Shown here: piece after piece, positions 16,396 to 24,114 of the stretch
How the letters are laid out: each line of letters begins with the position of its first letter
Position numbering within the stretch: the stretch's first letter is position 1
Source of the DNA: Paenibacillus xylanilyticus
Lineage (GTDB): Bacteria > Bacillota > Bacilli > Paenibacillales > Paenibacillaceae
Reading direction: 5' to 3'
Assembly: GCF_013359935.1 (NCBI RefSeq)
Contig: NZ_JABMCB010000202.1
Coordinates: 558,001 to 622,000 of the forward strand
Length of the DNA stretch: 64,000 bases
The notes under the pieces: model-generated
What the model saw: the letters and a program-made list of their open reading frames with translations, nothing else
Databases searched by the model: none
Told to the model about the DNA's origin: nothing
Made by a program: the position numbers and the translations under genes

Positions 16396-18003
16396 TTAGG
16401 CCGGTCTCATTTCGTTCAGTTTCACAGCCAAATGCAGCTGCAATATATCGTCGCCATTATCCATGTTTATACCGAGCAGTTCACATACGCGCTCTACCCG
16501 ATAGGATACGGTATTATAGTGGGTAAACAGTTCTGCTGAAGTCTTTTTCACATTTCGATTGTGCTTGAAATAAACCTTCAGGGTTTCAAACAGCTGGGAG
16601 TTATGCTTCGCATCGTATGCAAGCAGTGGCAGTATAAATCGATCTCGGTAATCTTGAACCTCCTCCGTATCTGGAAGATGATAGAGCAGTTGGAATACAC
16701 CAAGCTTCATGTAGTCGACATACGTTTCACGGTAATCACAAATGGAGCTGATATGATGAATTTTTTTGGCATCGTTATAGCTCTCATGAACCTTTTCTGC
16801 AACAAGGGTTCGATTACCGACACAAAGCGAGAAGCTCTCTGTTGGGAAAAGTGTCTTCATATCCGCCAAAATCGCTTCAACCGCCACATTTCGGATACCA
16901 TTCATCGCCTCCGGAAAAAGAAAAATCATTTCCCCCTCCAGTATCGTTGCTTGAAGGTCCTCGCATATGGATTTGGTTCTCAGCCGTTTAATCGCCTGCT
17001 GCATCGTCTTGATATTTGGTTTGGAGTTTAGAAAGCGTACTAAGGCAACGCAGCGCGGCCGGTCATCCTCGAGAGAGTGCCCGCACGCTTCGGCACGCAG
17101 CCTCAAATCCTCTATGGTAACGATCCTGCCCGTAATCCAATCCTGCAAAAACTGGTCGACGTATTTCAGCTCTACTTCCCGCCTAGCATTCGCATTAATC
17201 ATCTCTAACCCTACCAAAACACCAACACGGTCGATCGTCAGCCGATCAACAACGGAATGTTCCTGATTCCATTCGAGCAGGACAAGCAGGCATTTATCGT
17301 ATTGCTTGTCATTGACAGCCGACACATATACACGGATTCGGCGCTCGCCCAGTGTAATGAAGCTTACTCCGAGATTGCTTTCCTCCCGAAGAGCAGCCCA
17401 TAGCATCGGGTTGTCCGCTTCCTCTAGTATTTCCGCCTGTGGAGAAAGAAAGAGTTGATTGGAATCATCCAGCAATATAATCGGATTGTTCAGTATGCTA
17501 TCCAGTGTCTGCAAAAATTCCTCTAATCCTTTCCCGTGCAGCAACTGCTGTGACAACTTCTGAAAACGGCTTTGCAGCAGCGAAAGCTCCCTTGCCTCCT
17601 GCACGAGCACCCGCTCCATGATATCCCGGACAACATCCGAAAATACTATCGCGGCTGGAAGCTCAAAGATCGGAAAATCGAGCTGATCAGCCAGCTCCAG
17701 CGCACGAGCAGGAATTTGATCGATGAATCGTTTGGTCTTAATCCCAAGGGCCGATACACCTTTCTCCACTAGCTGCGGAATGATATCCGCGATCGCATCC
17801 GGCTGATCTCGAAATGGGAAGCCGCTCGTTATTAAAAACTCCCCCGGACGCACCCAATCGATGACATCCGGCACTTCCATCACGTTGACGCGATTAATGA
17901 TTCGCTGCATGCCATTAGCGCCAGCCAAGACGACAGCTTCCTTAAAGTCGGGGATCAGGAAAACATCGTTGCACGTGAATCCTGCCTTCTTGTGATCTGC
18001 CAT
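16396..18003 (-). CDS. PucR-family transcriptional regulator
   Basis: At 535 aa this has the normal PucR layout: an N-terminal PucR domain (FKEAVVLAGANGMQRIINRVNVMEVPD, then WVRPGEFLITSGF), a central GGDEF-like variable region, and a C-terminal HTH_30 (LKVYFKHNRNVKKTSAELFTHYNTVSYRVERVCELLGI, residues about 475-512, quoted in part). PucR proteins activate purine/allantoin and related nitrogen-scavenging genes in Bacillales. It sits between the cupin and the allophanate hydrolase genes in the same operon, so it most likely senses a pathway compound and activates the operon. Confidence 0.92.
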   Translation of the reverse strand: MADHKKAGFTCNDVFLIPDFKEAVVLAGANGMQRIINRVNVMEVPDVIDWVRPGEFLITSGFPFRDQPDAIADIIPQLVEKGVSALGIKTKRFIDQIPARALELADQLDFPIFELPAAIVFSDVVRDIMERVLVQEARELSLLQSRFQKLSQQLLHGKGLEEFLQTLDSILNNPIILLDDSNQLFLSPQAEILEEADNPMLWAALREESNLGVSFITLGERRIRVYVSAVNDKQYDKCLLVLLEWNQEHSVVDRLTIDRVGVLVGLEMINANARREVELKYVDQFLQDWITGRIVTIEDLRLRAEACGHSLEDDRPRCVALVRFLNSKPNIKTMQQAIKRLRTKSICEDLQATILEGEMIFLFPEAMNGIRNVAVEAILADMKTLFPTESFSLCVGNRTLVAEKVHESYNDAKKIHHISSICDYRETYVDYMKLGVFQLLYHLPDTEEVQDYRDRFILPLLAYDAKHNSQLFETLKVYFKHNRNVKKTSAELFTHYNTVSYRVERVCELLGINMDNGDDILQLHLAVKLNEMRPA

Positions 18004-18019
18004 CTCATGTCCCGCCTGA

Positions 18020-18454
18020 CTATTTCAATTTTGTAGAATACACGTCTTCCACCAGCGTTGTATTAAAAAACGAGTTGGTCGGGGTATCTTCTTCTACAGG
18101 TAAAAAAATACTGATCTGCTCGGTCGGTTGATCATCGTCATTCGCTACCGAATGCACGACGCCTGCCGGGACATGGAACGTATCGCCCGCCTTGTAGCTT
18201 TTCCATTCTCCATTGCACAACAGCTTTACTTTACCAACCGTAATATAGATTATTTCAGCCACATCATGAAAATGCGGCAGTACCTGACCGCCAACTCCAA
18301 TTTTCTCCCATAGAACGGAGCTGGTGCGAAAGCCCATTTGATCGGCCTGTGACGCTGACACAATCTCGCGGTGATAAAGTTCAATATGGTCTGGCATAAG
18401 CCCCCATTGCATTTCTTCTCCAATAATTACCTCAGTTTTCTTTGCTGTGATCAT
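18020..18454 (-). CDS. Cupin-domain protein of the cyanuric acid/biuret operon
   Basis: The 144-aa single-domain cupin has motif 1 LPHFHDVAEIIYITVGKVKLL (histidines and glutamate around residues 59-66) and motif 2 GDTFHVPAGVVHSVAND (about 90-106). These residues could hold a metal. It lies 16 bp from pucR and 42 bp from the ring-opening hydrolase, with GGAGG before the ATG. No known step of cyanuric acid breakdown needs a cupin. It might help the spontaneous decarboxylation of carboxybiuret, act in sensing, or handle a related pyrimidine. The function is unknown. Confidence 0.8.
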   Translation of the reverse strand: MITAKKTEVIIGEEMQWGLMPDHIELYHREIVSASQADQMGFRTSSVLWEKIGVGGQVLPHFHDVAEIIYITVGKVKLLCNGEWKSYKAGDTFHVPAGVVHSVANDDDQPTEQISIFLPVEEDTPTNSFFNTTLVEDVYSTKLK

Positions 18455-18496
18455 CGTTATCGTTCCTCCATCTTTGGCTGTTTGTTGGATGTTCGT

Positions 18497-19570
18497 TTAT
18501 TCCTTACGCTTGAAAACGACCGCTACCGGCCCGCCGCCTGGAGGCCCCTGATGCTCAGCACCACCGGATACGTATATCATCGGATCGCCACACACTGAGG
18601 CAAGTACACCTCCGACGACAGCACGTGCATGTCTCGTATGATTGATATCCGAATCATCAAGCATCGTATGCCGGTTGCCCCTAATGAATCCTGTTGGATC
18701 TGCCTCTGCTTTAGCGAGCACCTGTACCATTTCAGAATCTGAGTGTGACACCAGCAGACGTTTGAGTGCAGCCGCGTCAATGGCATCCTTCATCACATCA
18801 TGGGCGATGAAGTACGGACCTTCCGCATAGGCAGAATTACCGAAGACGATTACTTCACAATACGCAAGCTCGCTTCCTGCGGAGGTTGAGGCGACATTGC
18901 TGAACAGCTGCCAGGACCCGCAAATATCCAAATCCTTAAGCTCCGCCCGATCAACCTCTCCGAGAGCAATTGCTGCACCAATTGCCGATGCGCCCCTCGA
19001 ATACCCCATTGATTTATAAGTATCTTCCGTTACGGTGCTATGAGCTCTATTTTGAGCATCTTGCACGTCCTCCGACGTCAGCAGCGGACACTTAATTTGC
19101 ACAAAATGTACATCTGCCGCGGACTCGATGCCAGCTTCCGCTATGGCTCGTTGAACAGCCGCCGCCACCTCATCCACTTGAGCCAGCCTTCCAATCTCCT
19201 CCGGAAGGAAATCAGCCGTCTTAGCCACTCCGATCGCAAGTGATTTTTGATCCTTTCTCACCTCACTTGGGCTGTAGGCACCTTTGCGGCTGACCACCGT
19301 AAAGTGAGGGCTCAATATGCCTTCGGTTCCTCCTGACATGACATAAGAAATTGGAAAGGTTGAATCTTTGCGATTTTCGCTAAAAAATTGTTTTAAAGCT
19401 AAAACAGCATAGCCTCGTGTAAAATCGTTCACGCAGCCATTGCCCTCCGTTTTGCCTAGAACCGCAACCACATCTTGCGGATCAATTACTCCCTCTTTGA
19501 TCACTTTCTCAAGCGACACCATGTCGTTAGGCGAACGGCTTGGAACACGGTTCACAGTGCATTTCATCAT
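18497..19570 (-). CDS. Ring-opening amidohydrolase (cyanuric acid hydrolase / barbiturase family)
   Basis: The 357-aa protein belongs to the small AtzD/TrzD/barbiturase family, a three-repeat toroid. All three Lys-Ser pairs of the active site appear present: K40 (VLGKTEGNG) with S79 (VMSGGTEG), K160 (VQIKCPLLT) with a serine near 230 (ASTSAGSE), and K287 (VLAKAEADP) with S335 (YVSGGAEHQGPPGGG). The family signature FIRGNRHTML is present too. Cyanuric acid hydrolases open the ring to carboxybiuret, which becomes biuret. Barbiturases open barbituric acid. Sequence reading alone does not separate them, but biuret and allophanate hydrolases in the same operon favour cyanuric acid. The start overlaps the permease stop. 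Confidence 0.9.
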   Translation of the reverse strand: MMKCTVNRVPSRSPNDMVSLEKVIKEGVIDPQDVVAVLGKTEGNGCVNDFTRGYAVLALKQFFSENRKDSTFPISYVMSGGTEGILSPHFTVVSRKGAYSPSEVRKDQKSLAIGVAKTADFLPEEIGRLAQVDEVAAAVQRAIAEAGIESAADVHFVQIKCPLLTSEDVQDAQNRAHSTVTEDTYKSMGYSRGASAIGAAIALGEVDRAELKDLDICGSWQLFSNVASTSAGSELAYCEVIVFGNSAYAEGPYFIAHDVMKDAIDAAALKRLLVSHSDSEMVQVLAKAEADPTGFIRGNRHTMLDDSDINHTRHARAVVGGVLASVCGDPMIYVSGGAEHQGPPGGGPVAVVFKRKE

Positions 19571-20319
19571 AGGTCATCCGCCCTTTGCCAGAATATAATT
19601 TTTTTCTCGAGTAAGCTGATTGCCCAGAATAGAACGAGTCCGCATAATGCTGATGCGATAATTGCAGAGAACATCACAGGCGTATCCATATGGTACGAGG
19701 AAACCAAGACGACATAGCCTAGCCCTTTGTTTGCGCCGACAAATTCACCGACAATTGCACCAACAATGGCTAGAGAGGTCGAAATTTTCAACGCGGAGAA
19801 CACGTAAGGCAAACTCGTCGGCAGCCGCAACTTCCAGAAAATTTCCGATTTGGTACCTTTATATGTGGAGAAAAGTTCCCACGCTTCGTGCTCAATCGCT
19901 TTTAGACCCTTAACGCTGTTGACCAGAATGGGAAAGAAACAGATTAGCATCGAAGCTACAACCTTGGAAGAGTAACCCGTCCCCATCCATACGACCAGAA
20001 GCGGAGCCAGAGCGACAAGCGGGGTAGTTTTGAGCGCAATGGCCAGCGGGAATACTCCTTTTTCAATGGGTTTGGAATGTACGAATATGACAGCGGTAAT
20101 CAATCCGAAGAAATTGGCCAGTACGAAGCCCGCCAAAGCTTCCATCAGCGTGACTAGCATATGCGACCACAACGAGCTGTCCATAACAGATATGATTCCA
20201 GTGGGAGATGGGAGCAAATAGAGCGGTATATCGAAGAGACGTACAGCAAGTTCCCACAATACCAGGAAGGCGATAGCGAATACGACGGGATACATGGCGT
20301 CTTGTATTTTTGTCCTCAT
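19567..20319 (-). CDS. ABC transporter permease (SsuC/TauC/RutG-independent nitrogen-ring type)
   Basis: The 250-aa permease has about six membrane segments (for example YPVVFAIAFLVLWELAV near residue 10) and the EAA loop WELFSTYKGTKSEIFWKLRLPTSLPYV in the middle, as in SsuC/TauC proteins. This group imports sulfonates, taurine, nitrate and pyrimidine or thiamine precursors. It overlaps the ATPase gene upstream and the hydrolase gene downstream by four bases each. In this operon the cargo is most likely cyanuric acid or biuret, which is inferred from context. Confidence 0.88.
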   Translation of the reverse strand: MRTKIQDAMYPVVFAIAFLVLWELAVRLFDIPLYLLPSPTGIISVMDSSLWSHMLVTLMEALAGFVLANFFGLITAVIFVHSKPIEKGVFPLAIALKTTPLVALAPLLVVWMGTGYSSKVVASMLICFFPILVNSVKGLKAIEHEAWELFSTYKGTKSEIFWKLRLPTSLPYVFSALKISTSLAIVGAIVGEFVGANKGLGYVVLVSSYHMDTPVMFSAIIASALCGLVLFWAISLLEKKIIFWQRADDL

Positions 20320-21089
20320 AGATGTTTGACCCGCTTTCTTAACTCATTTACAGTCTGATGGAAGGCCGGAAGTTCATCCATCCCCACCTCTCTCGGTGAC
20401 GGCAGCGGAACTGAAATAATCTCCTCCACTCCCGCAGGCCTTGGTGACATCATGATAACGCGGTTGGATAAAAGCACAGATTCCTGAATCGAGTGGGTAA
20501 CCATAACGACCGTGCTTAGGCTTGTTTCGGGACTCTCCCATAAACGCAGTAACTCGAAATTCAGCTTTTCTCTTGTAAATTCATCCAATGCACCAAAGGG
20601 CTCATCCATAAGCAATACCGTCGGATCTGCCGCGAGCGCCCGTGCAATCGCAATCCTTTGCTGCATGCCTCCACTGAGCTGATGTGGGAAATGATTCATG
20701 AAATCCTGCAGTCCAACTAACCGAAGCGAGGACTCCGCTTTTTCCTTGATCTCCTTTTTGGTGAATTTCTTCTCTCCGATCGTGAGAGGCAGGGAGATAT
20801 TTTGGATTGCAGTCAGCCAAGGCATCAATACCGGCTTCTGGAATACCATGCCGAGCGAGAGATCCTTCGATGGATAGACGATCTCTCCTCCCGCGTTCGG
20901 CTGAAGCAAGTCGAGCATTAACCGGAGTAGTGTTGATTTGCCGCAGCCACTTGGTCCGAGTATCGAAACAAATTCATTTTTATAAATATCAATCGACACA
21001 TTATTCAGTACGTTTACGTCACCAAACGATAAGGAGCAATTTTTCAACGTAACCGCGATTTCGTTTTTGGAAGAAGCCGTTGTTAGCAT
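20316..21089 (-). CDS. ABC transporter ATP-binding protein (SsuB/TauB type)
   Basis: About 257 aa, the short ATPase type without a regulatory extension. Walker A LGPSGCGKSTLLRL, Q-loop MVFQKPVLMPWLTA, signature LSGGMQQRIAIARALAADP, Walker B VLLMDEPFGALDEFTR and MVTHSIQESVLLSNRVI are all present. I choose ATG 21089, with AGGGAG eight bases upstream; a GTG at 21098 is the alternative. The end overlaps the permease start (ATGA). It powers the importer of the cyanuric acid/biuret operon. Confidence 0.92.
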   Translation of the reverse strand: MLTTASSKNEIAVTLKNCSLSFGDVNVLNNVSIDIYKNEFVSILGPSGCGKSTLLRLMLDLLQPNAGGEIVYPSKDLSLGMVFQKPVLMPWLTAIQNISLPLTIGEKKFTKKEIKEKAESSLRLVGLQDFMNHFPHQLSGGMQQRIAIARALAADPTVLLMDEPFGALDEFTREKLNFELLRLWESPETSLSTVVMVTHSIQESVLLSNRVIMMSPRPAGVEEIISVPLPSPREVGMDELPAFHQTVNELRKRVKHL

Positions 21090-21101
21090 TAAAATCACTC
21101 C

Positions 21102-22109
21102 CTATTCAATAAATTCATTTGAGAATACGTCCTCAAGCTTTTGCTCTTTCTTCAAAAAGTCCAGATCAATCAGGTTCTGTTGCAGCACTTCCCATGCCTC
21201 TGATTCCATCTTGCCGAGTGGCAGATTCTCTGGCTCCAGCAAAGGAATACTCGCATTCATCATGCTAACCTCGTGATCAAGGGTCAATTTGTCCCCGTAT
21301 TTCAAGCCGAATTCGGCAGCCTCTTCCGGGTTCTCAATGGCGTAACTCCAACCCTTCATGGAAGCCTGGACGAAGCTTTTTACCATCTCCGGATCCCGTT
21401 CGATAATATCCTCTGTCGTAAACAACGTATCCGCATAAAAGTTAATATCATAATCGTTCGGCTCTATGATATTGACTTCATTCCCTTGCTCCTGTACAGC
21501 GAGGACCTCATTGATCACATAGCCGGGCCATGCCTTCACTTGCCCGCTGAGCAATGGACTCAGGTCATATTTCGCCGGCATTTCTTCTACCTTTGTGCCG
21601 TCGATGCCGGCATTCTTCACCATTGCACGGTAAGTTAATTCTTCATTCCCGCCCAGCTTCACACCAATCTTCTGACCGACCAGATCTTCCATCTTCGTGA
21701 TCCCGGAATTCTTGAGACTAAACAACACGAATGGCGTTTTTCTATATATAGCGGAAAGTGCCTTCACGGGAACCCCTTTTTCCCTGGCCATCAGTATTTG
21801 ATCTGCACCCGTTACACCGAAGTGCTCCGCACCTGATGCAATCATCTGTACGGAAGGGAAATCGGCGCCTCCTGGTCTGATTTCAACGTCCAAGCCCGCT
21901 TCTTTATAGAAGCCTTTTTCCACTGCTGTATAGAACCCTGCAAACTGTGCTTGGTGAACCCACTTCAGACGCAGGATGACCTTTTTCAGCTCACCTGTTT
22001 CCCCATCCCCTGTAGCTGAACTCGGTGTATTATTAGAACCGCAAGCTGTTAGTACGAGAACTAAAGCGGACATGAGGATAATTAATGACTTTCTAGACCA
22101 TTTCCACAT
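21102..22109 (-). CDS. ABC transporter substrate-binding lipoprotein (NMT1/SsuA-like)
   Basis: The 335-aa protein starts with a lipoprotein signal whose lipobox is LTAC (Cys23), then a Ser/Asn/Gly linker and a type-2 binding fold. Segments LRLKWVHQAQFAGFYTAVEKGFYKEAGLDVEIRPGG (partly quoted, residues 47-82) and ASGAEHFGVTGADQIL are typical of the NMT1/THI5 and SsuA group, which bind pyrimidine-like or small anionic ligands. GGAGG precedes the ATG. It is the second gene of the operon, after biuret hydrolase, and likely binds cyanuric acid or a similar ring. Confidence 0.9.
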   Translation of the reverse strand: MWKWSRKSLIILMSALVLVLTACGSNNTPSSATGDGETGELKKVILRLKWVHQAQFAGFYTAVEKGFYKEAGLDVEIRPGGADFPSVQMIASGAEHFGVTGADQILMAREKGVPVKALSAIYRKTPFVLFSLKNSGITKMEDLVGQKIGVKLGGNEELTYRAMVKNAGIDGTKVEEMPAKYDLSPLLSGQVKAWPGYVINEVLAVQEQGNEVNIIEPNDYDINFYADTLFTTEDIIERDPEMVKSFVQASMKGWSYAIENPEEAAEFGLKYGDKLTLDHEVSMMNASIPLLEPENLPLGKMESEAWEVLQQNLIDLDFLKKEQKLEDVFSNEFIE

Positions 22110-22159
22110 ATGGTTTCCTCCGATGTTGTTGGTTTGTCTGTTTTTATGGTATTGTCTGC

Positions 22160-22843
22160 TTAAAACATAGCTAGTGCTTTCAAAACCTCGCTTGAGCTGC
22201 TGACACTGCCGAACACGCCGCCCTGCATTTTAACCATTTGAAGCGCCGCGTGATGATTATCCGGATCGGTTGCTCCTGTGCAATCCTCAAGAATCAAACA
22301 TTCATATCCTCTGTCATTGGCTTCGCGCATTGTCGTGTGCACGCAAACATCCGTTGTGATCCCCGTCAAAATTAAGTGGGTAATTCCTTTATTCTTTAAG
22401 ATCAGATCCAAGTCCGTCGCATAAAAACTGCCCTTACCTGGTTTGTCAATGATCGATTCCCCTTCGATGGGTGCAAGCTCCTGGGTAATCTGCCAACCCG
22501 GTTCACCTCTAACCAATATGCGTCCCGCAGGCCCAAGCGAGCCTATTTCTGAACCGATCTGTTTGCTGCGCCACTGTTTGTTCGCGGGTAAATCAGACAG
22601 ATCCGGCTTATGTCCCTCTCTCGTATGGATGACGTGAAAACCTTTAATTTGTCGAACTCGCTGAAGAAGTGCTTGAATGGGCCCAATCGGTTTGGCCGTC
22701 AAGGACAAGTCATACCCCATCTGGTCCACATAACCACCTTTGCCACAAAAGTCGATTTGCATATCGATGATGACTAATGCTGTTCTCATGGGATCGACAC
22801 TCCCGTCAAAAGGCCAATGATAAGGCTCCGCTGTAATTTGCAT
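22160..22843 (-). CDS. biuH: Biuret hydrolase (cysteine hydrolase, isochorismatase fold)
   Basis: The 227-aa protein belongs to the isochorismatase-like cysteine hydrolases. It matches what I remember of the characterised Rhizobium biuret hydrolase along its whole length: LVIIDMQIDFCGKGGYVDQM, HTREGHKPDLSDLPANKQW, RGEPGWQI, IIDKPGKGSFYATDL and TTMREANDRGYECL. The triad is D27, K134 and C167, at nearly constant offsets (8-9) from D36, K142 and C175 of the Rhizobium enzyme. It hydrolyses biuret to allophanate and ammonia. It is the first gene of the operon; AAAGGGG precedes its ATG. Confidence 0.93.
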   Translation of the reverse strand: MQITAEPYHWPFDGSVDPMRTALVIIDMQIDFCGKGGYVDQMGYDLSLTAKPIGPIQALLQRVRQIKGFHVIHTREGHKPDLSDLPANKQWRSKQIGSEIGSLGPAGRILVRGEPGWQITQELAPIEGESIIDKPGKGSFYATDLDLILKNKGITHLILTGITTDVCVHTTMREANDRGYECLILEDCTGATDPDNHHAALQMVKMQGGVFGSVSSSSEVLKALAMF

Positions 22844-22897
22844 GTTCTAGTCCCCTTTCAGTACGTATCAGCATTCATCTAGCAGGCCGCAATCACA

Positions 22898-22914
22898 TGT
22901 TACATAACCTGACT
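22898..22914. promoter_or_regulatory. GlnR/TnrA-like nitrogen box upstream of biuH
   Basis: TGTTACATAACCTGACT matches the TnrA/GlnR consensus TGTNANAWWWTNTNACA except at two positions. It lies 55 bp upstream of the biuH start, near a minus-strand TATAAT (about 22948-22943). Nitrogen-limitation control would suit this operon. Confidence 0.4.
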
Positions 22915-23239
22915 TTTATGATCGTTTTTCTTCTTGTGTCATATTATATTACGAAACAAACCGTAAGTCTTTGTGTTTTTTCATAAAAAATATTGATTTT
23001 ATTTTGTAATTTTCACAAAAACACGACTTATATGTTATTAAATATGACATTAAGCTTGTTAACTTCTTCTATTTCCTTCCTTTCTCCTTAGTGTGGAGAA
23101 TAGAATGGCAGGTCCACAAGAGATAGTGGGAGGAGGGCATGATACGTAGTGAGCCGTAACACGTTTCAATCCATGTTTGATTCATCACAGAACAAGTTGT
23201 TATTCTCCCTCTGGACAGGAACTTGTGCCGATAAGACAA
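22915..23239. other. Gene-free stretch upstream of the biuret/cyanuric operon
   Basis: A+T-rich upstream DNA with the candidate biuH promoter (TATAAT on the minus strand near 22946) and an imperfect dyad TTGTAATTTTCACAA near 23005. A GGAGGAGGG-preceded GTG frame at about 23149 is only 60 codons and ends in the terminator region; I see no convincing gene. Confidence 0.5.
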
Positions 23240-23264
23240 CAAAAAAAGCCGCTAAATTAGCGGC
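23240..23264 (-). terminator. Intrinsic terminator after the GNAT gene
   Basis: Stem GCCGCTAAATTAGCGGC (23248-23264) is followed on the minus strand by TTTTTTT, about 105 bp after the acetyltransferase stop. Confidence 0.75.
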
Positions 23265-23368
23265 ATTTAATGAGAGCATGCTTTTGACCCTCGACAGCTC
23301 ACTTTGCTTTATTGTGTTCATGATTTCTTAATCGTTCCTCTTATGCAAAGGGTTCTTTATATTATTTG

Positions 23369-23908
23369 TTACGTAGCCACTACGTGATGCAGCTCAATGC
23401 TGCTCTCGATAAAGGTCGACCGTTCCACATGATACAGATCATAGATCTGTTCCTTGGCATTAATCGATAGATACATTTCATGATACAAATCATTGGCTAA
23501 CTTTACATAAGGCAACTTCTGTGCGGCTTTACTGGATCGGATATTTTGCTTGCGAATTTTCATAAATACCGTTTCGATCGCATGTTCGAGGAAAAGTTCA
23601 GTCAAAAAGGCGGATTTCGCTCGTTGGCTGTACCCTTTTCCGAAATACGGCGCTCCAATCCATGTAGCCAGGTGCCCCGTGTTATTTACGACATGATACA
23701 AATCAATGGTTCCGATCGGCTGTCCAGTTTCGTTCAGAATCGTTCGGGAAATCGTGGTATTCTGTTCTTCTTCATCCATCAACTGCTTGGTCAGGAATAA
23801 ATATTCCTCATGCGACTGGCACTGGTAACGAACGTAAGGTGACACTGCGGGGTCTATCAATAAGCTGTACAGTGTGTGGCATTCATGCAAATCTCGTTTT
23901 TTCAACAT
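23369..23908 (-). CDS. GNAT-family N-acetyltransferase
   Basis: About 179 aa, the size of RimJ/RimL-type acetyltransferases, which move an acetyl group from acetyl-CoA to an amine. The opening LKKRDLHECHTLYSLLIDPAVSPYV resembles that group, and the CoA-binding region is WIGAPYFGKGYSQRAKSAFL (about residues 88-107), followed by the IRKQNIRSSKAAQKL helix. ATG 23908 is chosen, with AGGTGG nine bases upstream; a GTG at 23920 is possible. It is a single gene with its own terminator, and the acceptor is unknown. Confidence 0.82.
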   Translation of the reverse strand: MLKKRDLHECHTLYSLLIDPAVSPYVRYQCQSHEEYLFLTKQLMDEEEQNTTISRTILNETGQPIGTIDLYHVVNNTGHLATWIGAPYFGKGYSQRAKSAFLTELFLEHAIETVFMKIRKQNIRSSKAAQKLPYVKLANDLYHEMYLSINAKEQIYDLYHVERSTFIESSIELHHVVAT

Positions 23909-24049
23909 TCTGTCTACCACCTAGTCCTTTTAGTTCGCTATTTCAAGCAAATTAAGTATATAAAAGGTATTGTGGAGTTTAATGAATTCTGTATGTGTCT
24001 TATGTAAATTTCATTGGAAAAATGTACCTCATACCTCTACGGATCGCAC

Positions 24050-24087
24050 AAAAAAACGGCATGTCCCTTCTTATGAAAGGACACGCC
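24050..24087 (-). terminator. Intrinsic terminator of the GH5 gene
   Basis: Minus-strand stem GGCGTGTCCTT / AAGGGACATGCC followed by GTTTTTTT, 28 bp after the GH5 stop. Confidence 0.8.
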
Positions 24088-24114
24088 AATTTCATGATAA
24101 AACACGATCTTAGA

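Noticed and set aside
23149-23331. 60-codon plus-strand frame with a GGAGGAGGG upstream
   Set aside because: The purine-rich stretch is attractive, but the start is GTG, the frame runs through the terminator hairpin of the next gene, and the peptide looks random.
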